DNA of 32,286 nucleotides from NCBI GenBank assembly GCA_041591915.1, contig JBFHRB010000006.1, forward strand, positions 1 to 32,286, given 5' to 3'. The notes beneath the pieces were generated by a model. It was not told the origin of the DNA. It did not search any database and saw only the letters and a program-made list of their open reading frames with translations. The stretch is from JBFHRB01 sp041591915. GTDB taxonomy: Bacteria > Actinomycetota > Nitriliruptoria > Nitriliruptorales > Nitriliruptoraceae. Positions 1 to 8,019 of the stretch are shown here, in pieces (positions within the stretch are counted from its first letter, which is position 1; the number at the start of each line of letters is the position of its first letter). The position numbers and the translations under genes are program-made.

Positions 1-1
1 A

Positions 2-1642
2 CCGCCGCCGGACTCCGGCGCAGGCACGGGCACGAGCGCACCGTCGACGGTCGATGTCGCCATCCCCGACCGCCGCTTCGCACCGAGCGCGGTGACCGTG
101 GCTGCCGGCGGGACGGTTCGCTGGGTGAACACCGACGGGGCGCACACCGTGACGGCTCGCGATCGGTCCTTCGACTCGGGCATCTTCGATGCGGGAGCCA
201 CCTGGGCCAGGACGTTCTCGACCGCGGGGACGTTCGCCTACCTGTGCCTGCTGCACCCCGACATGACGGGCACCGTGACGGTCGTCGCCACTGACGGCTC
301 GACCGGCAGCGGACCCGCGTCCGCGCCGACGACGTCGGGGACGGGCGGGACGACCGCCGGCGGCTCCGTGGCCGCGACCGGCGACACCGGGTCGAGCGGG
401 GGCACGGCGAGCGGCGCGTCGAGCGGTGATCCGACGAGCGCACCGGGAACCACGGCAACGTCGACGGCCAGCTCCGGCACCGCATCCGTGTCCATCGTCG
501 ACCTCGCGTTCGCGCCAGCGGGGCTCCGCGTCCCGGCGGGGACGACGGTCGCCTGGACCAACGACGGCGCGGCGCTCCACACCGTCACGTCGACCGGCGG
601 AGGGCCCCTCGACTCCGGCCTCCTCGAGCCCGGCGCCTCCTACCGCGCGACCCTGGGTGAGGGGGTCTACGACTACCTCTGCGTCCTGCACCCGGAGATG
701 ACCGGGCGGATCGTCGCCGAAGCCGCGGCAACCGACGTGGCCACCGACGTCGCGCCTCCCGCTCCCGCCCCGCCGGCCACGACGTCCGAGGTGCCAGCGA
801 CCTCGGGCGAGGGCAGCGCTGAGGGTGCGAGCGTGCTCGATGCCACCGGCAGCCGGGCGACGACGACGGCCGTCGCGGTCCTCGACTTCCGGTTCTCGCC
901 CACGACGCTGCGGGTCCCTGCCGGGACGACCGTCACCTGGCGCAACGACGGGCGCGCCCCCCACACGGTCACCTCGACCGACGGTGGTCCACTCGACTCA
1001 CCCATCCTGTCGACGGGGGAGACGTACCGACGTCGGCTCGACCGCCCGGGCACCTACGCCTACCTGTGCACGCTGCACCCCGAGATGGTCGGCCGCGTCG
1101 AGGTCACCGCCGCGAGCGGTGCCGGGCCGCCGGCGCCGTCCGAGGACGGGTCGACCGACGACGGGTTCGCGGCGGAGTTCCTGACCGGCGACGCCCAGGG
1201 CGGCAGCTCTGCCTCGGTCGAGGCGGTGGTCGTCGAGGCCGCGGCGCGCGCGTTCACCCCGGCGAACCTCGAGGTCCCGGTCGGAACGACGGTCCGCTGG
1301 GTGATGGCCGACGACGAGCCGCACACGGTGACGGCCACGGGCGCCTTCGACTCGGGCGTGCTCGCACCCGGCGAGACCTTCGAGCTGACGACGGACACCG
1401 TCGGCACGTTCGCCTACCTCTGCCTCGTGCACCCGGAGATGACCGGCACGTTGCAGGTCGTCGCCGCTGCCGACGGCGCCGGACCGATCGCGCTCGGCGA
1501 CGCCGATCCGCAGGATCCCGTCCTCGGAGGGGAGCAGCCCGTTCGATCGACGTCGTCGGGGCTGCCGTTCGCCGCGACGGTGCTCACGATCGGGATGCTG
1601 GCCGCGTTCGTCTCGGGGCGGGTGACGGCTGGCCGGCGCTGA
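2..1642 (+). CDS. Secreted four-cupredoxin (blue copper) repeat protein, 5' truncated
   Basis: The frame is open from base 2, and the first domain already begins before the first in-frame GTG at 92, so the true start lies upstream of the window. Four plastocyanin/amicyanin-like domains follow one another. Each has an HTVT segment supplying the first His ligand and a C-x2-H-x2-M loop (YLCLLHPDM, YLCVLHPEM, YLCTLHPEM, YLCLVHPEM), with the Cys codons at 245, 680, 1067 and 1421. All four therefore keep a complete amicyanin-type type 1 copper ligand set. Linkers rich in Ala, Gly, Ser, Thr and Pro separate them. The protein ends in one hydrophobic segment (about 1561-1620) and a short basic tail, so it is probably membrane-anchored with the domains outside. 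It could act in electron transfer or in copper storage and sequestration. The family is clear; the specific role is unknown. Confidence 0.88.
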   Translation, partial: PPPDSGAGTGTSAPSTVDVAIPDRRFAPSAVTVAAGGTVRWVNTDGAHTVTARDRSFDSGIFDAGATWARTFSTAGTFAYLCLLHPDMTGTVTVVATDGSTGSGPASAPTTSGTGGTTAGGSVAATGDTGSSGGTASGASSGDPTSAPGTTATSTASSGTASVSIVDLAFAPAGLRVPAGTTVAWTNDGAALHTVTSTGGGPLDSGLLEPGASYRATLGEGVYDYLCVLHPEMTGRIVAEAAATDVATDVAPPAPAPPATTSEVPATSGEGSAEGASVLDATGSRATTTAVAVLDFRFSPTTLRVPAGTTVTWRNDGRAPHTVTSTDGGPLDSPILSTGETYRRRLDRPGTYAYLCTLHPEMVGRVEVTAASGAGPPAPSEDGSTDDGFAAEFLTGDAQGGSSASVEAVVVEAAARAFTPANLEVPVGTTVRWVMADDEPHTVTATGAFDSGVLAPGETFELTTDTVGTFAYLCLVHPEMTGTLQVVAAADGAGPIALGDADPQDPVLGGEQPVRSTSSGLPFAATVLTIGMLAAFVSGRVTAGRR

Positions 1643-1645
1643 CCC

Positions 1646-2080
1646 CTACGTGAGGAGGAGCGCTGCGTCGCCGACGCGCACGGTCCCGGCCGCGACGACC
1701 TCCGCGTAGGCGCCGCCGCCCCAGTCCGCGTCGAGCGCGGCCTGCAGGCCCGCGTGGCTCTCCTCCATGAGGCGACAGGGCCGCGTCTCGCCCCGGATCA
1801 CCAGCCTGGCGCCGCCCAACGCGAGCTCGCGACCCCGGCTGTCCACGAGGTCGAGCCCGCGAACGACCACGTTGGCGCGTCGCAGCACGGGGTCGACGTC
1901 CTCGCCCAGCTCGTCGCAGACCCGCTCCCAGCGCTCGGCGGAGAGGATCGTGACGTGACGTGGCGGCTTCTGGTCGGCGTTGCCGACGATGCCGGTGCCG
2001 AGCGCGATCTCGAGCTCGTCGACGGGATCCATCGGGCCCCCCGCGAACCGCTTCACCCACAGCCGCTCGATCGTCCCCAT
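1646..2080 (-). CDS. MOSC domain protein
   Basis: This 144-residue protein matches a stand-alone MOSC (molybdenum cofactor sulfurase C-terminal) domain. It has an N-terminal beta segment, the stretch RHVTILSAERWE, LGGARLVIRGETRPC with the family's conserved Cys, and a closing GAYAEVVAAGTVRVGD strand. MOSC proteins are thought to handle sulfur carried on a Cys for metal-sulfur or Moco-related chemistry; small solitary members are poorly characterised. The ATG overlaps the TGA of the decarboxylase gene by one base (TGATG), so translation is probably coupled and this is the last gene of the long minus-strand operon. It converges on the cupredoxin gene with only three bases between the stop codons. 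A longer open frame upstream is a shadow of the decarboxylase gene. Confidence 0.85.
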   Translation of the reverse strand: MGTIERLWVKRFAGGPMDPVDELEIALGTGIVGNADQKPPRHVTILSAERWERVCDELGEDVDPVLRRANVVVRGLDLVDSRGRELALGGARLVIRGETRPCRLMEESHAGLQAALDADWGGGAYAEVVAAGTVRVGDAALLLT

Positions 2081-3465
2081 CACAGCGTGTCGAGGATCGC
2101 GCGCACGTGGTCGGCAGTGGTGCGGGGGTTGATGAACGCCATCCGCAGGATCGGCTCCCCGTCGTGCTTGCTCGGGACCACGAACGCCTCGCCCTGCTCG
2201 CGCAGCGAATCGGACCAGCGGTCGTAGTCCGCCTGTTCCCAGCCGGGGCGGGTGAACGCGACGACCGAGAGCTCCGGCTCCTCCAGCAGCTCGAGTCGCG
2301 GATGCGCGTTGACCAGGTCGGCCGCGATGCGTGCGGTCGCGATCGTGCGCTCGACGGCCGCGGTGAAGTCGGACGTCCCGTGCGACGCGAGCGCGAACCA
2401 CAGGGGAACGCCCCGCGCCCTGCGGGACAGGCCCACCTGGAAGTCGGCCGGGTTCCAGTCGCCGGCCTCGGCGCCCTCGGTGAGCACGTCGAGGTAGCCG
2501 GCCTTCTGCGAGTGGGCCGCGCGTGCGACGAGCGGCTCGCGGTAGACGACCGCGCACGAGTCGAACGGCGCGAAGAGCCACTTGTGCGGGTCGACGATGA
2601 AGGAGTCGCAGCGTCCCAGCCCGGCGAACCGGCTGGCGACCGACGGAGCGACGATCCCGGCGAGGCCGTAGGCGCCGTCGACGTGGAACCAGAGGTCCTG
2701 CTCCTCACAGACGTCGGCGATCTCGTCGAGTCGGTCCACGCGACCGAGGTTGGTCGACCCCGCGGTCGCCACGACGGCGGCCACGCGCCCGCGGAGGTCG
2801 TCGCGCTCGAGCACCTCCGCCAGGTTGCGGCCGTCGAGCCGCTCGCCCTCGACGGCCACGGACTGGCAGCCCGTGACGCGCGCCATCTGCGCGACCGAGC
2901 TGTGCGCGTGCTCGCCGCAGACGATCGCCCAGCCGTCCTGCCGCACGCGCTCGGCATCGAACGACGACCGGCCGACCGCCGACTCCCGCGCGGCGACGAT
3001 GGCCGAGAGGTTGCCGTAGGTGCCCCCCGGCGCGAAGACCCCGCCCGCGCCCTCGGGCATGCCGGCCAGCTGCGCGAGCCAGCGGATGACCTGGTTCTCG
3101 GCCCAGACCGCCCCGGAGCCCTCCAGCCACGAACCCGCGTAGACCGAGGACGCGGAGACCAGGACGTCACCGAGGACCGCGAACTCCGACGGGGCCTGCG
3201 GCACGAACGCCAGGAAGCCGTGGTGGTCCACCGAGAGGCAGGAGGGCTCGAGCACCTCGGTCCACAGGCGCAGCGCCTCACCGGCGCCGAGCCCGTCCGG
3301 CGTGATGGTCGCACCGGCCAAGGCATCGAGCTCGGCCGGCGTCTTCGGGTCGCCCAGTGGCAGCTCGCCGCGCAGGTCGGCCTCGACGCGGCGCCGGGCC
3401 GCGTCGAGCGCCGCGTCGACGACGTGGTGCTCGTTGCCTTCGAGCCGGTGCATCGAGTCAGGCAC
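2080..3465 (-). CDS. PLP-dependent group II amino-acid decarboxylase
   Basis: The 461-residue protein has the features of the aromatic amino acid/glutamate decarboxylase fold. HAHSS (186-190) supplies the His that stacks on the cofactor. ATAGSTNLGRVD lies near 233-244, FHVDGAYG (260-267) supplies the PLP-binding Asp, and VDPHKWLF (291-298) carries the Schiff-base Lys295. The length is normal for the family. The reaction would be amino acid to amine plus CO2. The substrate cannot be read from the motifs: glutamate, aspartate, 2,4-diaminobutyrate and aromatic amino acids are all possible. The GTG start at 3465 is chosen because a perfect AGGAGG lies five bases upstream; an ATG four codons in is weaker. 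The gene follows a PotD-type binding-protein gene by 9 bp and overlaps the MOSC gene, so the enzyme is co-expressed with the PknG module. Confidence 0.9.
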   Translation of the reverse strand: MPDSMHRLEGNEHHVVDAALDAARRRVEADLRGELPLGDPKTPAELDALAGATITPDGLGAGEALRLWTEVLEPSCLSVDHHGFLAFVPQAPSEFAVLGDVLVSASSVYAGSWLEGSGAVWAENQVIRWLAQLAGMPEGAGGVFAPGGTYGNLSAIVAARESAVGRSSFDAERVRQDGWAIVCGEHAHSSVAQMARVTGCQSVAVEGERLDGRNLAEVLERDDLRGRVAAVVATAGSTNLGRVDRLDEIADVCEEQDLWFHVDGAYGLAGIVAPSVASRFAGLGRCDSFIVDPHKWLFAPFDSCAVVYREPLVARAAHSQKAGYLDVLTEGAEAGDWNPADFQVGLSRRARGVPLWFALASHGTSDFTAAVERTIATARIAADLVNAHPRLELLEEPELSVVAFTRPGWEQADYDRWSDSLREQGEAFVVPSKHDGEPILRMAFINPRTTADHVRAILDTL

Positions 3466-3470
3466 GTGGA

Positions 3471-3476
3471 CCTCCT
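3471..3476 (-). promoter_or_regulatory. Ribosome binding site of the decarboxylase gene
   Basis: A consensus AGGAGG on the minus strand ends five bases before GTG 3465. It overlaps the TAG stop of the upstream binding-protein gene (3475-3477). It decides the GTG start over the ATG at 3453. Confidence 0.8.
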
Positions 3477-4638
3477 ACAGCCCGGCCACCTCGGCGAAGC
3501 GCGTGTCGAGCGCGTCCTCGTCGTCGAGGTCCATGCCGCCCCAGGTGAACAGCCGGCGTGCCGTCTCGTCGTCGGGGAAGAGGATCGGGTTGTTGGCGAG
3601 CGTCGACTCGCCCTGGGCCACGAGCTGTTCCTGCACGCCGAGCACAGGGGAGATGTACTGCACGAACGAGGTGATGCGCGCCGCGTTCGCCGGGTCGTAG
3701 ACGAAGTCCATCCAGCGCGCCGCGGCCGCCTGGTTCTCCGCTCCGGCGGGGATGACCATCGAGTCGAACCAGCGGATCGCGCCCTCCGCCGGCACGATGA
3801 ACTCGAGATCGGGGCGCTCGTCGGTGAGGATGACGGCATCGCCCGACCACGCCATCGACGCGACGTACGTGCCGTCCTTGAGGCCGTCGGCGAACTCGTT
3901 GAAGGTGAAGGCGGCGACGTGGTCGGTGGCGTACGCCCGCTCGATCCGGTCGAGCGCCTCGGTGGCCGCGGTGACGCTGGCCGCCGACGGGTCGTCGCCG
4001 TTGGCGAGCATCGTCAGCCCGACGGCCTCGCGCATCTCGCCGATGAACGAGACGCGCCCCGCGAGCTTGGGGTCGTAGAGGTCGGCCACGGTCTGCAGCG
4101 GCCGACCGAGGAGCGCCTGCGCCGCCGACGGGTCGAAGGCGATGCCCGTGATCCCGGCCTGCCACGGCATGTGGAAGCGCGCCCCACGGTCCCAGGGCAT
4201 GCCGAGGTACACCGGGTCGAGGTTGACGTGGTTGGGGACCAGCTCGAGGGGGACCGGTTCCAGCCAGCCGTTCGCGAGCATCCGCTGGACGAGCCAGTAC
4301 GTCGGGGTCACGACGTCGAAGCCCGTGGGGTCGCCCTGCCCGAGCGTGGGCTCGAAGATCTCGGCGAGGCCCTCGTAGTTGCCGATGTACTCCGGTCGGT
4401 AGTCGACCGGGATGCCCGTCGCCTGCTGGAAGCGCTCGATCGTGTTGCCGGCGCCCTCGTCGATGTAGAGCTCCCAGTTGAGGACGCGGAGCTCGTCCTG
4501 GCCGGTCGGGGTGACCGCGCGTCGGACACCGGCGGCGCCGCAGGCCGAGGCCAGCAGGGCTGCTCCCGTCAGCCCGCTCGCGCGCAGGAAGCGACGCCTG
4601 GTGAGCAGGTCCGGGAGTGGACGTGGATGCGTTGGCAT
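3475..4638 (-). CDS. PotD/PotF-family substrate-binding lipoprotein (Tat-type signal)
   Basis: The 387-residue protein begins with a twin-arginine signal (TRRRFLRASG, 13-22) and a lipobox ending at Cys33, so it should be exported folded and lipid-anchored outside the membrane. The mature part follows the periplasmic spermidine/putrescine-binding pattern: LRVLNWELYIDEG near the start, FDVVTPTYW, MPWQAGITGIAFDP, VSFIGEMREAVGLTMLA, FADGLKDGTYVASMAWSGDA and a late NNPILFPDDE. No permease or ATPase gene lies anywhere near, so a transport role is not supported here. It sits 8 bp after the GlnX-like sensor gene, the place where mycobacteria put the amino-acid-binding lipoprotein GlnH beside PknG. 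I therefore infer that it is a ligand sensor. The ligand may be a polyamine or another small cationic or carboxylated metabolite. The ATG at 4638 is chosen over an upstream in-frame start that lies inside the previous gene. Confidence 0.88.
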   Translation of the reverse strand: MPTHPRPLPDLLTRRRFLRASGLTGAALLASACGAAGVRRAVTPTGQDELRVLNWELYIDEGAGNTIERFQQATGIPVDYRPEYIGNYEGLAEIFEPTLGQGDPTGFDVVTPTYWLVQRMLANGWLEPVPLELVPNHVNLDPVYLGMPWDRGARFHMPWQAGITGIAFDPSAAQALLGRPLQTVADLYDPKLAGRVSFIGEMREAVGLTMLANGDDPSAASVTAATEALDRIERAYATDHVAAFTFNEFADGLKDGTYVASMAWSGDAVILTDERPDLEFIVPAEGAIRWFDSMVIPAGAENQAAAARWMDFVYDPANAARITSFVQYISPVLGVQEQLVAQGESTLANNPILFPDDETARRLFTWGGMDLDDEDALDTRFAEVAGL

Positions 4639-4646
4639 GGGACGTC

Positions 4647-6041
4647 CTACCGGTAGTCGTTGAGTCGGGCCTGCACACCGCCCCAGAGGGCGGCCGCGGC
4701 GAGCAGGGGCAGCACGAGCGCGATCCACACGAGCCCGGCGAGCCGGCGGTCGGCGTCTGCCAGGCCCTGCAGGAACTGGTCGCGGTTCGCCGCGAGGACA
4801 CCCTCGAGCGTGAAGTTCACGGCGTTGAAGTCGGTCGCGACGGGCCCGGCGAGTCGCGCGGCAGCCTGTTCTGCTGGCACGCCGAGCGTCGACTGCAGGC
4901 TGCGCTGGTAGGCCGAGAAGCGCGCGAGCAGCTCGGCTGCCGCAGCGCTCTCGCGCGGTGAGTCGGCGGTGCGCGCGAGGTTCGCCAGCTCACCGCTGCC
5001 CACGACGGTGCCGTTGCGCACCATCACGACGTCGTTCTCCGCGACGACACGGTCGAAGAGCTGGTCGAGCGCGGCCAGAGCCCGCTCGACCTGGCTGCGG
5101 TCCTCGGTGATGACCGCCTCCGTCGCGGCCGCCTTGGACTCGAACACGAGCGACTGCACCTCCGACGTCTGCACGATCGCGTCGTAGCCGAAGACGGCCG
5201 CCTGTCGGGCCGTCACGACCGCGGCCTCGGTGGCGGTACTCAGCCACACGATGGCCGCGATGGTGAGGATCGTCGCGGCGAGGGCGCCGACGTTGAGGAT
5301 GCGCCGGGTGCGTTGGAGCAGCATGGCCTGCGCGTACAGCAGCGCGGCCAGCGCCGCGAGGCCGACGACCAGCGCCACGGTGGCGAACCCGGACTGCTCG
5401 GCCGTGTCGGCGTCGAGGCGCGTCTGGGTCTGGGCGAGCAGCGCGTCGGCCGAGCCGGCGATCTCGGTGTCCAGCAGCGTGACCGCCTCGAGGAGGTAGG
5501 ACTGCGAGCCCTCGGCGCCGATGAGCCGGGTCGCGCGCGCGGCCTCGACGAGGGACGCGTAACGGGTCACGTCGGCGGACAGGTCCTTCAGCACCTCGTG
5601 CGCGACGGGGTCGTCGCCGATGAGGGCTGCGACGTCCTCGATCTGCTCGTTCGCGCGCTGCAGGGCGTCGAGGTAGGCACGTCGCTGGCGCGGGTCCTCG
5701 TTCGGCGCGGTCAGGAACGCGGCGACCGCGGCCGCGTCCGCCTCGGCCAGGCTCGAGCGCAGGTTCTGGGTCGCGACGAGCACCGGTCCGGTGTTGTCGC
5801 GGACCGCCTCCGTCGCTCGATCGGTCGCCGCGGCCGAGAGCGCGCCGATGACGGACGTCGCCACGAGCAGGCCGACGGCGACGGCGCGCACGCGGCGGAG
5901 GAGGCGCGGCGTCGACGAGCGTTCGGTCGCCGCGCTGCGCGCCGATGCCTGCCCCGTCGTCGACGCGGTCGACGGCGGGAACTGCAGGTTCGCGCTGGCG
6001 CCGCTGCGCTGGCGCGGATCCGGTGCCTGGACCTGGCTCAC
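4647..6041 (-). CDS. Four-TM sensor protein with two extracytoplasmic helical domains, GlnX-like
   Basis: The 464-residue protein has a disordered N-terminal tail (about 1-45) and four predicted membrane segments near 51-73, 219-241, 248-270 and 434-456. TM pairs 1-2 and 3-4 each enclose an Ala- and acid-rich helical domain of about 140-160 residues, resembling four-helix-bundle ligand-sensing domains of chemoreceptors. There is no HAMP, kinase or methyl-accepting output domain, and it ends RLNDYR right after the last membrane segment. This topology matches what I know of GlnX, the membrane partner of GlnH and PknG in mycobacteria; I have not aligned them. The GTG start overlaps the FHA gene's stop (GTGA), and the binding-lipoprotein gene follows 8 bp later. 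The likely job is to pass binding-protein occupancy across the membrane to the kinase. The GlnX assignment is inference from topology and neighbours. Confidence 0.72.
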   Translation of the reverse strand: MSQVQAPDPRQRSGASANLQFPPSTASTTGQASARSAATERSSTPRLLRRVRAVAVGLLVATSVIGALSAAATDRATEAVRDNTGPVLVATQNLRSSLAEADAAAVAAFLTAPNEDPRQRRAYLDALQRANEQIEDVAALIGDDPVAHEVLKDLSADVTRYASLVEAARATRLIGAEGSQSYLLEAVTLLDTEIAGSADALLAQTQTRLDADTAEQSGFATVALVVGLAALAALLYAQAMLLQRTRRILNVGALAATILTIAAIVWLSTATEAAVVTARQAAVFGYDAIVQTSEVQSLVFESKAAATEAVITEDRSQVERALAALDQLFDRVVAENDVVMVRNGTVVGSGELANLARTADSPRESAAAAELLARFSAYQRSLQSTLGVPAEQAAARLAGPVATDFNAVNFTLEGVLAANRDQFLQGLADADRRLAGLVWIALVLPLLAAAALWGGVQARLNDYR

Positions 6042-6742
6042 GAGCCCTCGCCCTCCTCGCCGCCCTCCGGCGGGTCGGTGGGTCCGGCGACGGCGAACCG
6101 CGTGAAGGCGCCGAGGTGGATCACGTCACCGTCCTTCAGCGTGACGCCGCTGTCCGCGCCGAGCTGCTCGCCGTTGAGCCGGGTGCCGTTGGTCGAACCG
6201 ATGTCGACGATCTCCCAGCGGTCGTCGACCGGCCGGAACTCGGCGTGGCGTCGCGAGACCGCGACGTCGTCGTCGCCGGTGCTGAGATCGATGTCGGGGT
6301 ACCAGCCGTTCGCCTCGTCCTTGCGGCCGACCGTCACCGACGACCCACGGAGCTCGACGCTGCGGGAGGTGGGCGGGTCCGGGAACTCGACCACCCGTCC
6401 GGACTCGGCCTCGTTCTCGTCGTACCACTCGCGGTCAGGCGTGATCTCGATCGACCACCCTGACGCACCGCTCTGGGTTGCGGGCGTGGGCGCGGACGGG
6501 GCCTTCGGCAGCTCGCCGGTGGAGAAGTCGAGGCCGCACACCTCGCAGAACGCCTCGTCGCCGACCCGCGGGGTTCCGCAGTTCGGGCAGGTCCCGACCG
6601 AGCTGGCCTCGCCCGAGGTCGCCTCGGATCCCGCCGCCGTCTCGGTCGCGGCCGTGCCCGCCGTGCCGATCGGCGCGCCGCAGGTGTCGCAGTAGTCGGC
6701 GGCCTCGGAGTCGTGCCCGTTGGGGCAGGTGTGCGTCGACAT
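6038..6742 (-). CDS. Zinc-ribbon and FHA domain protein
   Basis: This 234-residue protein starts with two Cys pairs typical of zinc ribbons (Cys6 with YCDTCG at 17-22; CPNCG at 52-56 with FCEVCG at 65-70). A low-complexity linker follows, then a C-terminal FHA domain. FHA hallmarks are visible: TVGR (137-140), VSRRHAEF (162-169) and GSTNGT (182-187), the phosphothreonine-binding set. It is the obvious phospho-reader of the operon and a candidate substrate or partner of the PknG-like kinase, as GarA is in mycobacteria. It is longer than GarA and has zinc ribbons instead of GarA's short N-terminal Thr-rich tail, so it is not a simple orthologue. Its ATG overlaps the VWA gene's stop by one base and its stop overlaps the next start by four, implying tight translational coupling. 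Confidence 0.9.
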   Translation of the reverse strand: MSTHTCPNGHDSEAADYCDTCGAPIGTAGTAATETAAGSEATSGEASSVGTCPNCGTPRVGDEAFCEVCGLDFSTGELPKAPSAPTPATQSGASGWSIEITPDREWYDENEAESGRVVEFPDPPTSRSVELRGSSVTVGRKDEANGWYPDIDLSTGDDDVAVSRRHAEFRPVDDRWEIVDIGSTNGTRLNGEQLGADSGVTLKDGDVIHLGAFTRFAVAGPTDPPEGGEEGEGS

Positions 6743-8019
6743 CAGCTCCCCTTCGCCGAGACCCGCACGGTGCGCGTCGAGCGCGTGTCGAGCTCCATCT
6801 CGTCGAGCTTCTCGACGTTCTTCTTCAGCCGCACCGTGCCGGTGTTCGGGTCCTCGACCTCGACGACCTTCTTGAGGAGGCGGACCGTTCCGTCGTTGCC
6901 GGACTCGTGGGCGAGCTTGACGGCCTTGCCCAGCTTGACCGTCGCCGTGGCCTCGTCGCCCGCCTTGCGCGCCGCCAGGCCCTCCTGGATGGCCTGCGCC
7001 AGCTCGGCCTGCCCGGTGTAGTGCGCGACCTGCGGGTCGATGCGGGTCGTGAGGGCCGTGTCGTCGGTCCAGATCGCGCGGACCAGGCCGTTGCTCACGT
7101 CCTCGCCGTCGACGTTGAGCCGGACACGTGCGGCGAGCTTCTCCTCGCCGACCGCGCCCGCGGGCACGGTCACGCAGACGTGGTAGTCGCGGGACTCGCC
7201 CCCCGACCACGCACCGGTCGGGAACGCGGTCGTCAGCTTGCCCGCGTCGGCTCCCCGGTCGCTCAGGTCCTCGATGTTGGGCGCGACCTGCTTCACGAAC
7301 TTGATCGTCGAACCGACCGGCGCCCAGACGTTGAGCGAGACGTTCGCGACCGCCTTGCCCAGGGCGCGCTTGAGGAACGCCTGGAAGTCCTCGGCCATCG
7401 CCTCCGGCTCGCGGACGATGTCGACCTCGCCGAGCAGCGCGTGGCTGATCCGACGGAGCTCCTCCACGACCCAGGCGTCACCCACGCCCCGGGTGTCGCA
7501 CTGGAACAGTCCACTGCACCGCACGAGCTCCTCGACCAGGTTGCTCTCGGGCTCGGACTCGTTCTTGCCGTCCGTGAGCAGGTACGCGAGGTTCATGCCC
7601 TCGTGGCCCTGGAAGAGCTCCCGCGCTGCGGCCAGCCAGGTGGAGATCGCGGTGCCACCGGAGGGCTCCAGCTGGAGGGCGAGCCCCGCCGCCGCCGCCC
7701 GCGTGGTGGCGTCGGCAGGGAGCGGGTCGTGCCCGTTCGTGGGGAAGATGACCTCGGCCTCGTGGTCACCGGCGATGAGTGCGAACCGGACCCCGTCCGG
7801 GATCTCGTTGACGGCGGCCGCCATGGCCTGGCGGGCGGCCATGATCTTGCTCATCGGGTTGCTCATGGAGCCCGACGTGTCGCAGATCAGGATGAGGTTG
7901 CGCTCCATGGCCGCGGCCGCCTGCACGTCGGCGCCGGCCTCCACGGTCACGATGGCGTGGACCTCGCCGGATCCCTCGGGGACGTACTCGTTCTGGTGCA
8001 CGGTTGCGGTGAAGCTCAC
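6742..8019 (-). CDS. von Willebrand factor A (VWA) domain protein
   Basis: The 425-residue cytosolic protein lacks a signal peptide and membrane segments. An N-terminal beta-rich stretch (1-38) precedes a VWA domain with an intact MIDAS motif, DTSGSMS (47-53), followed by GGTAIS and LLTDGKNE, which supply further metal-site residues. After about residue 230 come beta-rich and helical segments of the type found in stand-alone bacterial VWA proteins. VWA domains bind partners through a metal ion, so a scaffold or assembly role in the kinase module is plausible. The GTG at 8019 overlaps the PP2C stop (GTGA) and is the only sensible start; the longer frame upstream is a shadow. The C-terminal repeat of Thr-Gly-Thr-Val-Arg-Leu-like strands (VRLLKKVVEV, VRLKKNVEKL) is regular but I cannot name it. 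Confidence 0.88.
   Translation of the reverse strand: MSFTATVHQNEYVPEGSGEVHAIVTVEAGADVQAAAAMERNLILICDTSGSMSNPMSKIMAARQAMAAAVNEIPDGVRFALIAGDHEAEVIFPTNGHDPLPADATTRAAAAGLALQLEPSGGTAISTWLAAARELFQGHEGMNLAYLLTDGKNESEPESNLVEELVRCSGLFQCDTRGVGDAWVVEELRRISHALLGEVDIVREPEAMAEDFQAFLKRALGKAVANVSLNVWAPVGSTIKFVKQVAPNIEDLSDRGADAGKLTTAFPTGAWSGGESRDYHVCVTVPAGAVGEEKLAARVRLNVDGEDVSNGLVRAIWTDDTALTTRIDPQVAHYTGQAELAQAIQEGLAARKAGDEATATVKLGKAVKLAHESGNDGTVRLLKKVVEVEDPNTGTVRLKKNVEKLDEMELDTRSTRTVRVSAKGS

Noticed and set aside
3475..4638. PotD-type gene as part of a polyamine ABC transporter operon
   Set aside because: No permease or ATPase genes are present on either side; neighbours are signalling genes.
1960..4656. 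898-residue open frame on the plus strand
   Set aside because: It lies antisense to the decarboxylase and PotD-type genes, both with clear family motifs and good ribosome binding sites. Its composition (Arg, Asp, Val, His) is that of a high-GC shadow frame.
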